Source of the DNA: a virus
Length of the DNA: 64,000 bases
Direction: 5' to 3' (one strand)
IMG/VR virus record: IMGVR_UViG_3300042894_004766
Coordinates: 35,792 to 99,791 of that record
Shown: positions 1-7,889 of the stretch, piece after piece
Layout of the letters: each line of letters starts with the position of its first letter
Numbering within the stretch: the first letter of the stretch is position 1
Program-made: the position numbers and the translations under genes
Notes under the pieces: model-generated
Seen by the model: the letters and a program-made list of their open reading frames with translations, nothing else
The model's database searches: none
What the model was told of the DNA's origin: nothing

Positions 1-672
1 ACAAAAGATAGTATTGTTAAATCACCAAAAGAACCAGAAATAGTTGATAATAAAGATATAAAGAGTAAAAATGTTACAAAAACTAAGGTAAAAAATGATA
101 CACCGATAATTAAACCAAGTGAAATTAGACCTAGAGGTTTAATTGCTTACTCTGTCCCTACTGAAATGGAAGTTGGTGATGATTACTTAGTAAAAGTAAG
201 AATAAGTAAGAAGGATGATAGAACAGTTTTATTAGTTGGTGATAGAGAAATTCCTATATCAGATAATTTAGAAGATGTTAGAGTTGAATCCATAACAGTT
301 TCTCCAATAATGTCTGCAAGTTTATTATCAAGTAAAAGAGATTTTGAAATAACTTCATTATCAACAGAAATTCAAAATATAGATGATGAGGGATATACTG
401 AATGGAGTTGGAGTGTAATTCCTTTACAAGGTGGTGAAAATAATTTAAAACTTAATGTAAAAATTAGAATACAAGAAGAAGGTAAAGACTATTATAAGGA
501 TATTACCGTCTTTGAGAGAAAGATAAAAGTCAAGTCTAATCTGGGTTCCAGTATAAAAGACTTTATATTCAAAAACTGGGAGTGGTTTATGGGTGTAATT
601 TTTATTCCACTTTTTCAATGGTTTTGGCTATTGTGGAAGAGAAGAAAAGAAAAAAAAGAAGAAGATGTTTAA
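1..672 (+). CDS. Membrane-anchored beta-rich protein, 5' end outside window
   Basis: The frame is open from base 1, so this is the C-terminal 223 residues of a longer protein. A Lys/Thr/Pro-rich linker is followed by a beta-rich stretch starting near GLIAYSVPTEMEVGDDYLV. The chain ends in one tryptophan-rich transmembrane helix (around FMGVIFIPLFQWFWLLW) and a Lys/Arg/Glu tail that is probably cytoplasmic. From memory, Bacteroidetes proteins of multidomain signalling or conflict systems can end in a similar beta-sandwich plus Trp-rich membrane helix, but this is recall and was not tested. The N-terminal effector domain, if any, is not visible. An ATG at 166 lies inside the frame and is not the likely true start. 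Confidence 0.6.
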   Translation, partial: TKDSIVKSPKEPEIVDNKDIKSKNVTKTKVKNDTPIIKPSEIRPRGLIAYSVPTEMEVGDDYLVKVRISKKDDRTVLLVGDREIPISDNLEDVRVESITVSPIMSASLLSSKRDFEITSLSTEIQNIDDEGYTEWSWSVIPLQGGENNLKLNVKIRIQEEGKDYYKDITVFERKIKVKSNLGSSIKDFIFKNWEWFMGVIFIPLFQWFWLLWKRRKEKKEEDV

Positions 673-737
673 TTACATCTTTTTTTATTATAAACATAAT
701 TGTATAATTTGAATACAAATAAAAATAAATAAATATT

Positions 738-1970
738 ATGGATAATATAAATCTAGTAGAGTCTTTTTCAGAGTTAAAAGACATAAAAAACATTGATAAG
801 GAATCAATGATTAAAGTAATGCAAGAAGTTTTCAGAACTATTATTGTTAAAAAATATGGTTCTTCTGATAATTTCGACGTTATTGTAAATCCTAATAAAG
901 GTGATTTAGAAATCTGGAGAAACCGAACTATTGTTGAAGATGATTATGAAGATTTTGATGAAAATCTACATATTACATTAAGTGATGCTCTTAATGTAGA
1001 ACCTGACTTTGAAGTTGGAGAGGATTTAACAGATGAAGTTAAAATTACTGACTTTGGAAGACGTTCAATTTCATCAATTCGTCAAATACTTAAATCTAAA
1101 ATTATTGATTTGGGTAAAGAAACTTTGTATAAAAAATATAAAGATAGAGAAGGAGAGATATTCACTTGTGAAGTTCATCAAATTTTAAGAAAAGAAACTA
1201 TTGTTATTGATGATGAGGGTAATGAATTTGTTTTACCTAAAACTGAACAAGTACCTGGTGACTTTTATAGAAAAGCTGACTCAATTAGAGCGATTTTACA
1301 AAGTGTAACTATTGAAAATGGTAAACTTTTTATGACATTATCAAGAACTTCTAATAAATTCTTAGAAAAATTATTTGAACTTGAAATACCTGAAGTATTT
1401 GATGGTTTAATCACAGTTAAAGCAGTTGTTAGAGAACCTGGTTTTAAAGCAAAAGTTGCAGTTGAGTCTTATGATGATAGAATTGATCCAGTTGGAACTT
1501 GTGTTGGAGTTAAAGGTAGTAGAATACATAGTATTGTAAGAGAACTTAATAATGAAAACATTGATGTTATCAATTACACTACAAATAAATCATTATTTGT
1601 TATGAGAGCACTTGGTCAAAGTAAATCAACTGTTGAGTTAAATGAAGAGAAGAAAACTGCTAATGTGATTATACCTTCTGAAAATATTTCGTTAGCAATC
1701 GGTAAAGGTGGTATGAATATTAAACTTGCAAGTAAAATAAGTGGATATAAAATAAATGTATTTTCTGATGTTGAACACAATGAAGACGTTTTATTAGAAG
1801 ATTTCTCTGATGAAATTGATGGTTGGATTATTGATGAGTTTAGAAAAGTTGGATTTGACACTGCTAAAAGTGTATTAAAAGCAGACTTTAATTACATTGT
1901 AAAACAAACAGATCTTGAAGAAGAAACAATAAGAGAAGTTATTAGAATTTTAGAAATAGAATTTAATTAA
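738..1970 (+). CDS. nusA: NusA transcription elongation/termination factor, Bacteroidetes type
   Basis: NusA binds RNA polymerase and nascent RNA and controls pausing, termination and antitermination. The 410 residues show the complete bacterial order: N-terminal polymerase-binding domain (about 1-125), S1 domain (about 135-200), KH1 with DPVGTCVGVKGSRI at 250-263 (GxxG at 257-260), and KH2 with AIGKGG at 320-325. The short C-terminal tail matches my memory of Bacteroidetes NusA. The length equals the usual host form, and no domain is lost. A strong hairpin terminator follows the stop. A full-length NusA next to phage genes is unusual. I infer acquisition from a host and use in redirecting host polymerase, perhaps together with the gp55-like sigma at 62 kb. 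Confidence 0.95.
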   Translation: MDNINLVESFSELKDIKNIDKESMIKVMQEVFRTIIVKKYGSSDNFDVIVNPNKGDLEIWRNRTIVEDDYEDFDENLHITLSDALNVEPDFEVGEDLTDEVKITDFGRRSISSIRQILKSKIIDLGKETLYKKYKDREGEIFTCEVHQILRKETIVIDDEGNEFVLPKTEQVPGDFYRKADSIRAILQSVTIENGKLFMTLSRTSNKFLEKLFELEIPEVFDGLITVKAVVREPGFKAKVAVESYDDRIDPVGTCVGVKGSRIHSIVRELNNENIDVINYTTNKSLFVMRALGQSKSTVELNEEKKTANVIIPSENISLAIGKGGMNIKLASKISGYKINVFSDVEHNEDVLLEDFSDEIDGWIIDEFRKVGFDTAKSVLKADFNYIVKQTDLEEETIREVIRILEIEFN

Positions 1971-1999
1971 AAAAAGAGACTCAAATGAGTCTCTTTTTT
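1971..1999. terminator. Bidirectional terminator between nusA and nuclease gene
   Basis: A perfect AGAGACTC/GAGTCTCT stem with a short A-rich loop is flanked by A and T runs. It lies exactly in the gap between two convergent genes. Confidence 0.85.
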
Positions 2000-2579
2000 A
2001 TTTTATTAAGTAAAGTTTAAAGTCACTAGACTTTGGTCTCTCATTTACAAAGTAATACTTTTCTGTTATACCATTATATTTTATAGTTTTAAGAAAAGCA
2101 TCTGGTACTGTTGCTCCAGTTGGTAACTTAATTGATTTATTAGAAAAGATAAGTTTTATTTCAACATCCACTGTATATTTTTTAGCTAGTTCTCTCTCAT
2201 ATACTTCAAGAAATCTCCAAGTTCCTCTATTTAAGTATTGATCTTGTAATGTACAGTTTAAATAAGTGAAAGTTTTAAATAACATTACTTTATCACAATT
2301 AAAGTCTGCTGCTGGTGCACAATGACCTTTGTCATAAATATTATTCTCATAATCCTTTGCATCGGATGTTTTATAACTCTTTTCAGTATAGAAGTCCATA
2401 CCCTGTCTTGATGCTTTACCATCTTGACAAAGTACACGGTACTTAATTCTTAATGGTTGTTCAAACTTTTCTGAATACGACACTTCAAAAATATCTGTTT
2501 TAACTAACACACTATCTCTAATAACTTGAGAGTAACTAATAGTTGTTACAAATAATAAAATTGATAATAATTTCTTCAT
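1998..2579 (-). CDS. Secreted DNA/RNA non-specific endonuclease (NUC1/DRGH family)
   Basis: The first 18 residues form a typical Bacteroidetes signal peptide (MKKLLSILLFVTTISYSQ), so the product should leave the cytoplasm. The core carries the beta-beta-alpha-metal nuclease signature: YDKGHCAPAADF around 82-93, with catalytic His86 in a DKGH variant of DRGH, then LNC...Q...LNRGTW..LE at 107-125 supplying the metal-binding Asn. At 193 residues it is a compact member. Family enzymes cleave DNA and RNA without sequence preference. In a phage it could degrade extracellular or periplasmic nucleic acid, help lysate clearance, or block competing DNA; the role is inference. An AATATATA motif lies 22-36 bases upstream. 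Confidence 0.85.
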   Translation of the reverse strand: MKKLLSILLFVTTISYSQVIRDSVLVKTDIFEVSYSEKFEQPLRIKYRVLCQDGKASRQGMDFYTEKSYKTSDAKDYENNIYDKGHCAPAADFNCDKVMLFKTFTYLNCTLQDQYLNRGTWRFLEVYERELAKKYTVDVEIKLIFSNKSIKLPTGATVPDAFLKTIKYNGITEKYYFVNERPKSSDFKLYLIK

Positions 2580-2600
2580 TTCTTCATTTTTTTTAGCTTA

Positions 2601-2630
2601 TTTTTATATATTAAACTTAATATATAAAAA
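2601..2630. promoter_or_regulatory. Divergent AATATATA promoter pair in a near-perfect inverted repeat
   Basis: Each half reads TTAATATATAAAAA outward, one toward the secreted nuclease and one toward the 51-residue membrane protein. The halves match at 14 of 15 positions. This is the motif found upstream of many genes in the window; the promoter role is inferred. Confidence 0.45.
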
Positions 2631-2631
2631 T

Positions 2632-2787
2632 ATGAAAAATATATTTGGTGTTTTTTTATTGATTATCTCTCTTGTAATAGGGGCCTTGGTAGATATGAAC
2701 TTCTTTATACAAGTTAGACTTCCTATATTTAGTTCTTTTGTTATATTCTTATTAGGAATATATTTACTTATTGAAAAGAAAGATTAG
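2632..2787 (+). CDS. Small two-helix membrane protein
   Basis: A 51-codon frame starting MKNIFGVFLLIISLVIGALV. It has two hydrophobic helices separated by a short loop (DMNFFIQVRLP) and ends in a charged IEKKD tail. Size and topology fit a small holin-like or envelope protein, but no family is recognised. The start codon follows an AATATATA motif by a few bases. It diverges from the secreted nuclease gene and overlaps the next gene by 4 bases at the 3' ends. A lysis role is only a possibility. Confidence 0.6.
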   Translation: MKNIFGVFLLIISLVIGALVDMNFFIQVRLPIFSSFVIFLLGIYLLIEKKD

Positions 2788-2954
2788 TTTACAACTACAT
2801 AAACCATTATCTTACTATGTTCTTTGATAAATTTAATCTCACCATAAAATCCTAGTTCTTTGGCTTTTTGTTCATATTTATCATAAATCTCATCAAAGTT
2901 ATTATCAACAACTTTGACTTTCTCAATTCCTAGTTTTTTTAATAATAATTCCAT
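2784..2954 (-). CDS. Small hypothetical protein, 56 aa
   Basis: This short frame begins MELLLKKLGIEKVKVVDNNF and is rich in Lys, Glu and hydrophobic residues, consistent with a small alpha/beta fold. It fills the gap between two plus-strand genes. The 3' end overlaps the small membrane protein gene by 4 bases. No function is recognised; the coding call rests on codon usage like its neighbours and exact packing. Confidence 0.5.
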   Translation of the reverse strand: MELLLKKLGIEKVKVVDNNFDEIYDKYEQKAKELGFYGEIKFIKEHSKIMVYVVVN

Positions 2955-3005
2955 ATTGTATATATTTTATATTTCAACTCCTAAGAATAATTTCATATAA
3001 TTATT

Positions 3006-3515
3006 ATGAAATTAAAAGTTTACATTTCCGGATACGGTGCTGAAGTTACTCAAGGAACCTTAACAAATGAAAAAGTTGAGAAAATATACGAGTCACATGA
3101 TTCATTAGAAGAATACTTTAGTCAATATGTTGATGATGATTTTAGTTGGTATGAGATTGATGATAACTTTCATTGCTCTGCTGCTTATTTAGAAGAATCT
3201 TCTATTCAAATTATTGACGAACAAGGTGCAACTATATATGAAAGACCTTGTGATGAATTGATTTATGATGAAGTAATAACAGAACCTATTTATTCTACTG
3301 ATGAGGAATGTGCTATTACCTGTGTATCTACTGAAAAAGGTACTTTTTTTGAAGGAGATTTTGAAATTGAAGAATTTAATCCAGAGTTACTTACTTTGAA
3401 AATTAAAAGATTGGAAAGTTTTAAAATGGTTTCTGAAGTATTCTATAATGGTGTAGAAATACCTGGTGATTTTGTTTTCTCTAATGGGAAAGACTTTAAT
3501 GTTTATATTGACTAA
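3006..3515 (+). CDS. Hypothetical acidic protein, 169 aa
   Basis: The product is strongly acidic and rich in Tyr, Ser and beta-branched residues, starting MKLKVYISGYGAEVTQGTL. The composition suggests a soluble beta-rich protein. No signal peptide, membrane helix or catalytic motif is visible. The stop overlaps the 3' end of the opposite-strand tagged gene by 4 bases. I recognise no family. Confidence 0.7.
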   Translation: MKLKVYISGYGAEVTQGTLTNEKVEKIYESHDSLEEYFSQYVDDDFSWYEIDDNFHCSAAYLEESSIQIIDEQGATIYERPCDELIYDEVITEPIYSTDEECAITCVSTEKGTFFEGDFEIEEFNPELLTLKIKRLESFKMVSEVFYNGVEIPGDFVFSNGKDFNVYID

Positions 3516-4186
3516 CTCTTCTTTAAAGGTATTGCAGGATTTACATCAAAATTATCATTAAGATAAGTTTTTAACTCATTTTCTATATAATGATCTGGTA
3601 CTAATTTACCATCATCTTCCTTTTCCATTTTATCACTAATAAATGATGTGAAACTATTTACTACTTCAGGTTTAAGTGCTTCAATCAATCTATCCGATAC
3701 TACAAATGCTCTTGAAAATCTATCTTTTAGTGGAACTTCACCTTCTGGTAACATCATATAAGTATCAATAGTTTTCTTTAAGAAATCGGTATATTTAGAT
3801 TGTGGTTCTAAATATTCAAATAATGTATCAAATACTCTGTGTACTAAACGAGAGGAACCAAATATTGTACCTACTACTGCAAGTACTGGAAAGAAAGGTG
3901 CTAATGATAAAGGAATTGCAATTGGTAAGATATTAAATATATTTTTCTTTAGTGTAGTTTTCTTTTTTGCGTCAACCGCGTCTTTAAATATTGCTCTAAG
4001 AATACCAAATGTAAAATTCTCACCTTTAGAATGTAAGTAAGTAGCTAAGTGTCCTTGTTTAGATAAAGAGATTTGTTTTTTCAATTCTTCTTTATCAGTC
4101 ACACCCATTTTAATAAGTTGTTCTTTTATATTTTTATCATATCTTTCTACGATTAGAAAATCACTATATTTCTTTACTTTTTTCAT
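3512..4186 (-). CDS. Tagged putative internal virion protein with hydrophobic hairpin
   Basis: The N-terminus MKKVKKYSDFLIVERYDK is a divergent copy of the N-terminal tag shared by many proteins here (M-[KR]-x-hydrophobic-K-x-[FY]-x-x-F). Residues about 85-110 form a proline-broken hydrophobic segment (FNILPIAIPLSLAPFFPVLA) that could insert in a membrane. The rest is helical and charged. No enzyme motif is seen. If the tag directs it into the capsid, the membrane segment might act during or after ejection; this is inference. Confidence 0.6.
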   Translation of the reverse strand: MKKVKKYSDFLIVERYDKNIKEQLIKMGVTDKEELKKQISLSKQGHLATYLHSKGENFTFGILRAIFKDAVDAKKKTTLKKNIFNILPIAIPLSLAPFFPVLAVVGTIFGSSRLVHRVFDTLFEYLEPQSKYTDFLKKTIDTYMMLPEGEVPLKDRFSRAFVVSDRLIEALKPEVVNSFTSFISDKMEKEDDGKLVPDHYIENELKTYLNDNFDVNPAIPLKKS

Positions 4187-4234
4187 ATTAAATTATTATT
4201 GTTTTCAATCTATATAAAAACAAAGATTATTTTT

Positions 4235-4247
4235 TACTATATATAAA
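4235..4247 (+). promoter_or_regulatory. Candidate late-type promoter for topoisomerase gene
   Basis: TACTATATATAAA ends three bases before the ATG. It belongs to the recurrent TATATATA class seen close to start codons throughout the window. Confidence 0.35.
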
Positions 4248-4250
4248 ATT

Positions 4251-5594
4251 ATGATAACAGAAAAAACAATTTCAGACTTTCTTTCACTTGAGTATAAAGA
4301 GTTCGCGATGTATTCTATTGAAGGTAGGGCAATACCATCAGTTGTTGATGGTTTTAAACCAACACAGAGAAAGATCATTCACATCTCCAATCAAATATGG
4401 AGAACAGGTAATGAGAAGAATCTAAAGGTATTTCAATTGGCTGGTAAAGTAGCATCAGATGCTTTCTATCATCATGGTAATACCTCATTAGAAAATGCTA
4501 TTGTTACAATGGCACAAAAATTTAAAAATAATGCTGCTTTATTAGAAGAAGATGGACAATTTGGTTCATTACGTTCTCCACAACCGGGTGCTGCTAGATA
4601 TATTGGAACAAAATTAAGTGATAACTTTAGATTGATTTATAAAGATTTTGATTTACTTGAATATAAAGAAGAAGAAGGTGAAACAATTGAACCTAGATAC
4701 TTTCTACCAATCATTCCAACTGTATTGCTGAATGGTTCAAGTGGAATTGCAGTTGGATTTGCTTCTAATGTGTTAAATAGAGACATTAAAAGCATTATTG
4801 ATACTTGTGTGAGAGTTATTGAGGGTAAAAAAATAACGAGTATTAAACCGTCTTTAAATGAGTTTACAGGTGAATTCATACAAGATAAGGAAAATCCTAA
4901 GAGATGGATAATAAGAGGTTTATTTCAAAGAGTAAATACATCAACTGTTAGAATAACAGAATTACCACCTTCTATGACTTATGAAAAGTATGAAGAGATA
5001 CTAGATAAACTAGTTGATAATAAAGATATTGTATCATATGATGATAATTGTAAAGATAATATAGATTATACAATTAAATTCCAAAGAGCTGTTCTAGAGG
5101 GTATTGATGATACTGCGATGATAAAGTTGTTAAAATTAGAAGAATCATCAACTGAGATATTTACAACACTTGATGAGTTTGGTAAATTAAAAATATTTGA
5201 AACATCTGAAGAGATTATAGAATACTTTACTAAATTTAGACTAACTTATTATGATATAAGAAAACAACACACTTTGGATAAACTTAATAGAGAATTAAAG
5301 ATATTAAGTAATAGAGGTAGATTTATTAAAGCTATTTTAGATGAGAAACTAAAAATAAATAATGTTTCTAAGGCAGAAATTATATTAAGTATAGAATCAC
5401 TAGGTTTAGAACAAATAGATGACTCTTATGATTACTTATTAAGAATGTCACTTTACTCTTTAACAAAAGAGTTATTTGAAAAAATGAAGCAGGACTTCAC
5501 TGCGAAAAAAGAAGAAATTAAAATATTAGAATCTACTGATCCAAAAGATATGTATCTACTAGATTTAAGTGAATTAAAAAAGAAGTTTAAATAG
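4251..5594 (+). CDS. gp52: Type II DNA topoisomerase, GyrA/ParC-like subunit (T4 gp52-like)
   Basis: This is the DNA-cleaving subunit of a type II topoisomerase, which passes duplexes through a double-strand break during replication. The start FLSLEYKEFAMYSIEGRAIP and VVDGFKPTQRK are hallmarks of the GyrA/ParC/gp52 breakage-reunion domain. The catalytic tyrosine is Tyr117 in PGAARYIG. NGSSGIAVGFAS follows. At 447 residues it matches T4 gp52 and lacks the GyrA C-terminal pinwheel. No ATPase subunit (gp39/gp60 type) lies in this window, so it should be elsewhere. Confidence 0.93.
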   Translation: MITEKTISDFLSLEYKEFAMYSIEGRAIPSVVDGFKPTQRKIIHISNQIWRTGNEKNLKVFQLAGKVASDAFYHHGNTSLENAIVTMAQKFKNNAALLEEDGQFGSLRSPQPGAARYIGTKLSDNFRLIYKDFDLLEYKEEEGETIEPRYFLPIIPTVLLNGSSGIAVGFASNVLNRDIKSIIDTCVRVIEGKKITSIKPSLNEFTGEFIQDKENPKRWIIRGLFQRVNTSTVRITELPPSMTYEKYEEILDKLVDNKDIVSYDDNCKDNIDYTIKFQRAVLEGIDDTAMIKLLKLEESSTEIFTTLDEFGKLKIFETSEEIIEYFTKFRLTYYDIRKQHTLDKLNRELKILSNRGRFIKAILDEKLKINNVSKAEIILSIESLGLEQIDDSYDYLLRMSLYSLTKELFEKMKQDFTAKKEEIKILESTDPKDMYLLDLSELKKKFK

Positions 5595-5624
5595 TTGAAC
5601 ATTTGATTTTTTTCACTATATTTG
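5594..5624 (+). promoter_or_regulatory. Host-type (Bacteroidetes) promoter
   Basis: GTTG, 19 bases, then TATATTTG fits the Bacteroidetes primary sigma consensus TTG-N17-23-TAnnTTTG. It lies 17 bases before the ATG of the nucleotidyltransferase, so that gene may be expressed early by unmodified host polymerase. Confidence 0.5.
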
Positions 5625-5641
5625 TAAAAATTATAATAAAG

Positions 5642-6910
5642 ATGAAAGAACAATTAAACCAACTTATAAATGAAAGATCTCCTGGATCTAAACCAATCTT
5701 CTTGGTTATTAGGGGATCACACGCATACGGAACTAATATAGAGACTTCTGATACCGATTATGCGGGTGTATTTATCCAATCATTGGATGATATTCTTGGT
5801 AGTAAATACAAACAGCAAGTAAATGATGATACTAATGATACTGTAATCTATGAGTTACGTAGATTTTTAGAATTATTGGCTAGTAATAACCCAACAGTTT
5901 TAGAATTACTTAATACTCCAGAAGATTGTATTATCTATAAAGATCCTATTTTTGATTTAATATTAGAAAATAGAGAACAATTTATTACTAAAATCTGTGC
6001 TAACTCTTTTGGTGGTTATGCAAGAGCTCAAATTGGTAAAGCAAAGGGTCAAAATAAAAAACAAAACTGGGAAAAAGATAAGGTAACTCGTAAAGATTTA
6101 CTTGACTTTTGTTACGTTATTCAAGGAACAAAAGCTATTCCATGGAAAAAATGGAATGATGGTAGATTTGATGAAAGATTTATTGGTGCAGTAAATGTTC
6201 CATATGCAAAAGATGTTTATACCTTATTCTATGATACTGAATCTGATATGATGTTCTCTGGTAAAGAGAAAAAAGAGTTAAGTGATATGATGATTCAACA
6301 ACGTAAAGACTCTGGTCGAGCATTGGGTCTTGGTTATAAAGGATTGGTTAAAGTTGGTTCGACTACTATTGATAGAAGTAAACTTACTAATATGACTGAT
6401 GAACAAATTGATAGACTTGAGTTAGTTTTTCAAAAAGAAGCAGAAAAGAACTTAGGTGTCTCAAATCAATTGAGGCTATCTTCAATTCCAAAAGGACAAG
6501 AACCATTTTGTACTATTACTTATAACAAAGATGGATATTCAGAACATTGTAAAGACTTTAGAGAGTATGAAGAATGGTTATCAAAAAGAAATCTTCAAAG
6601 ATGGGTAGATGTTAAGTCTCACGGTCAACAAATTGATGGTAAGAATATGATGCACTGTCGTAGATTGATGGATATGGCTCGTGAGATTGCAGAAGGTAAG
6701 GGTATCCTTGTTAAAAGAGATAATGCACAAGAACTTCTTTCAATTAGAAGAGGTGAAATAGATTTACAAACTTTGATTGATCATGTTGAAAGTGAGATTA
6801 AAGAAGTAGATACTTTGTTTAAAGAATCAGATTTACCAGAAAAGGTAGATGAAAATTTTATAAATAGTTTATTAGTAAAAATTAGAAAATCAGTTTATGG
6901 TATACAGTAA
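5642..6910 (+). CDS. Predicted nucleotidyltransferase (Pol-beta superfamily, RlaP-like)
   Basis: The active site of minimal nucleotidyltransferases is clear: RGSHAYGT at 24-31 and SDTDYAGV at 36-43, giving the GS and DxD metal ligands. About 420 residues follow, mostly helical. The family includes RNA-ligase-associated and predicted tRNA/RNA-modifying nucleotidyltransferases; the substrate here is unknown. I start at 5642 rather than an upstream in-frame ATG because the host-type promoter sits between them and MKEQLNQLINERSPGSKP begins the conserved region. Its 3' end overlaps the next gene by 14 bases, suggesting one transcript. Confidence 0.85.
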   Translation: MKEQLNQLINERSPGSKPIFLVIRGSHAYGTNIETSDTDYAGVFIQSLDDILGSKYKQQVNDDTNDTVIYELRRFLELLASNNPTVLELLNTPEDCIIYKDPIFDLILENREQFITKICANSFGGYARAQIGKAKGQNKKQNWEKDKVTRKDLLDFCYVIQGTKAIPWKKWNDGRFDERFIGAVNVPYAKDVYTLFYDTESDMMFSGKEKKELSDMMIQQRKDSGRALGLGYKGLVKVGSTTIDRSKLTNMTDEQIDRLELVFQKEAEKNLGVSNQLRLSSIPKGQEPFCTITYNKDGYSEHCKDFREYEEWLSKRNLQRWVDVKSHGQQIDGKNMMHCRRLMDMAREIAEGKGILVKRDNAQELLSIRRGEIDLQTLIDHVESEIKEVDTLFKESDLPEKVDENFINSLLVKIRKSVYGIQ

Positions 6911-7520
6911 CATTGCAATTATTATAGGGTTCTTTTGTTTAGGATATCTATTTAATAATCTTTTAAGAAAGATTGTTGAGGGATATAACGATAGTAAGTA
7001 TCGAAAGGAAATTACGTCTATTTTTCAAAATGTATTAGATAATCTTTATACAAATAAGACAAGTTTTGTTAGTCGAATCAATAACACTGTTACTATTATG
7101 ACAGAGTTGAATGAGGGTATAGTAAATGTTGTTTATCTTATGGATAGACGTGATATTGCTATATTTAAGGGAGATAAGTGTATCTATACATCAGATTCAA
7201 TAGATAAATCATTGGTTGATGAAATCATTGTGGGTTTAGATGTTTTCTATAAACGTGAGATAAATGATGTTGTAAATGTAATGGGAATGGTCTTCTCTCG
7301 TGATGAATTTGAGAACAAATTCAAAATAAAAGTAGAAGATATGAAGAAGGGTATGTTTGGTGGTTTTCCAAAAGAAGAAATGTCAGATATTGAAAAGATA
7401 AAAAGACAGAATGAGGTAAAGTTTAATATAGATGATATATTAGATAGAATTACATCTGTTGGTATTGAAAATCTTACACCAGAGGAAAAAAGATTTTTAG
7501 ATAGTTATAACAATGAATAA
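6897..7520 (+). CDS. Membrane-anchored hypothetical protein with Bacteroidetes-type C-terminal motif
   Basis: An N-terminal helix (SNIAIIIGFFCLGYLF) should anchor it in the inner membrane, with about 180 residues on one side. The C-terminus DDILDRITSVGIENLTPEEK resembles a short helical motif found at the end of many Bacteroidetes membrane proteins (ILDKIS..G...LT.EEK.FL). A related version occurs in the gene at 42913. It overlaps both neighbours by 8-14 bases and is probably translationally coupled. Function unknown. Confidence 0.7.
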   Translation: MVYSNIAIIIGFFCLGYLFNNLLRKIVEGYNDSKYRKEITSIFQNVLDNLYTNKTSFVSRINNTVTIMTELNEGIVNVVYLMDRRDIAIFKGDKCIYTSDSIDKSLVDEIIVGLDVFYKREINDVVNVMGMVFSRDEFENKFKIKVEDMKKGMFGGFPKEEMSDIEKIKRQNEVKFNIDDILDRITSVGIENLTPEEKRFLDSYNNE

Positions 7521-7854
7521 TCTAGAATTAAATGGATTTAACTCTAATTTTGGTGACTTTAAAATAGTATCAATTTTAAGTGATTATGAGAATCACTGGA
7601 TATTAGGTTTAACTTCTATTATTCTTGAAAGAGATAGTTTGTATTTTTATATTCAAGATGATAAAGAAAAGATTTCCGATGTTTCTAAGATGCCAATTTA
7701 TATAAAAGAGGATTGGATAAATTATAATAAAAAAGATTTAAGTTTAGATATTATAAACAAACATATTAAGTATTATAAAAATGATGATGAAGATATGTTT
7801 AATTTACTAATGACAATACGAAGAGATTTTATACTTACAAAGTATGTTAAATAA
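7513..7854 (+). CDS. Hypothetical protein, 113 aa
   Basis: It starts inside the end of the preceding gene (8-base overlap) and ends at a strong terminator, so it is the last gene of a three-gene run beginning with the nucleotidyltransferase. The product is acidic, mixed alpha/beta and soluble. It contains no motif I recognise. Confidence 0.65.
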   Translation: MNNLELNGFNSNFGDFKIVSILSDYENHWILGLTSIILERDSLYFYIQDDKEKISDVSKMPIYIKEDWINYNKKDLSLDIINKHIKYYKNDDEDMFNLLMTIRRDFILTKYVK

Positions 7855-7884
7855 AAAAACCACTCATTGAGTGGTTTTTTTTTA
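7853..7884. terminator. Bidirectional terminator
   Basis: An AAAACCACTCA/TGAGTGGTTTT stem with flanking A and T runs sits between convergent genes. Confidence 0.85.
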
Positions 7885-7889
7885 TTAGA

